Part shown: positions 5,904 to 6,104 of the stretch, in pieces
Layout: each line of letters begins with the position of its first letter
How positions within the stretch are numbered: position 1 is the stretch's first letter
From: Microbacteriaceae bacterium
GTDB lineage: Bacteria; Actinomycetota; Actinomycetes; Actinomycetales; Microbacteriaceae
Direction of reading: 5' to 3'
DNA: 6,104 bases
Assembly (NCBI GenBank): GCA_023254555.1
Contig: JALRLI010000060.1
Location: 1-6,104 of the forward strand
Program-made: the position numbers and the translations under genes
Notes under the pieces: generated by a model
What the model was told of the DNA's origin: nothing
Databases searched by the model: none
The model's input: only the letters and a program-made list of their open reading frames with translations

Positions 5904-6104
5904 GTGCAGGGTGCGCCATCAGTGCTAGACGCTGAAACCATCGACAGTGTGGTGCGCGCTGCCCTGCGTGAAGATGCCCCCGAGGGCGACATCACCTCGA
6001 CGCTCACCATAGGTGCAGAGGTGCAGGCGACCGCAGATCTCGTTGCGCGTGAGGCCGGTGTTTTTGCCGGCCGTGAAGTGTTCGAGGCAGCGTTTCGGCT
6101 GACG
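5904..6104 (+). CDS. nadC: Nicotinate-nucleotide pyrophosphorylase (quinolinate phosphoribosyltransferase), 3' end missing
   Basis: NadC joins quinolinate and phosphoribosyl pyrophosphate, with loss of CO2, to give nicotinate mononucleotide, the last step of this pathway branch. Only the first 67 codons fall in the window and they stay open to the edge. The visible part is the N-terminal domain: a helix (12-22, ETIDSVVRAAL), the family signature R-E-D-A-P-E-G-D29-I-T31 (22-31), then a strand and helix around DLVAREAGVFAGREVFEAAF (45-64), which fit the A-x-L-x-x-R-E-x-G-V-x-A-G pattern of NadC proteins. The phosphate-binding and catalytic barrel would lie downstream and cannot be checked. The GTG start has a strong Shine-Dalgarno and lies one base beyond the nadB stop. 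The related NAPRTase PncB or ModD-type proteins are less likely given the nadA-nadB context. Confidence 0.93.
   Translation, partial: MQGAPSVLDAETIDSVVRAALREDAPEGDITSTLTIGAEVQATADLVAREAGVFAGREVFEAAFRLT

Overview
This window looks like ordinary core metabolism from an actinomycete, most likely Microbacteriaceae or a close relative. That placement rests on several things: a moderately high GC content (judged by eye), frequent TTG and GTG starts, an actinobacterial A-G-Q-A form of the PurA IMP loop, a long NadA with a Gly/Pro-rich N-terminus, and an RNA methyltransferase N-terminus of a kind I associate with that family. No search could be run, so the placement is inference.

All seven genes lie on the + strand and fill nearly the whole window. 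Bases 1-694 hold the 3' part of a lipoate-protein ligase family gene, whose start lies upstream. Bases 709-1332 hold a SpoU/TrmH-type RNA 2'-O-methyltransferase. After a 65-base gap comes purA (1398-2684). A small monofunctional chorismate mutase (2694-2996) follows only 9 bases later. A 57-base gap then leads to the de novo NAD genes nadA (3054-4322), nadB (4322-5902) and nadC (from 5904, running off the right edge). nadA and nadB overlap by one base (TAATG). nadC begins one base after the nadB stop, and its ribosome binding site lies inside the last nadB codons.

NadB oxidises L-aspartate to iminoaspartate. NadA condenses this with dihydroxyacetone phosphate to give quinolinate. NadC converts quinolinate to nicotinate mononucleotide. 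The tight packing fits one co-translated pathway. PurA also consumes aspartate, in AMP synthesis. The chorismate mutase belongs to phenylalanine/tyrosine synthesis, and its position between purA and nadA has no obvious pathway logic.

I found no RNA genes, mobile elements, CRISPR arrays, phage genes or convincing terminators, and no sign of a novel system. The two intergenic gaps are short; only the one before purA has even a weak promoter candidate. The points most worth a second look are modest: the chorismate mutase active-site variant, the methyltransferase N-terminal extension, the single-domain lipoate ligase and the coupling of nadA, nadB and nadC.
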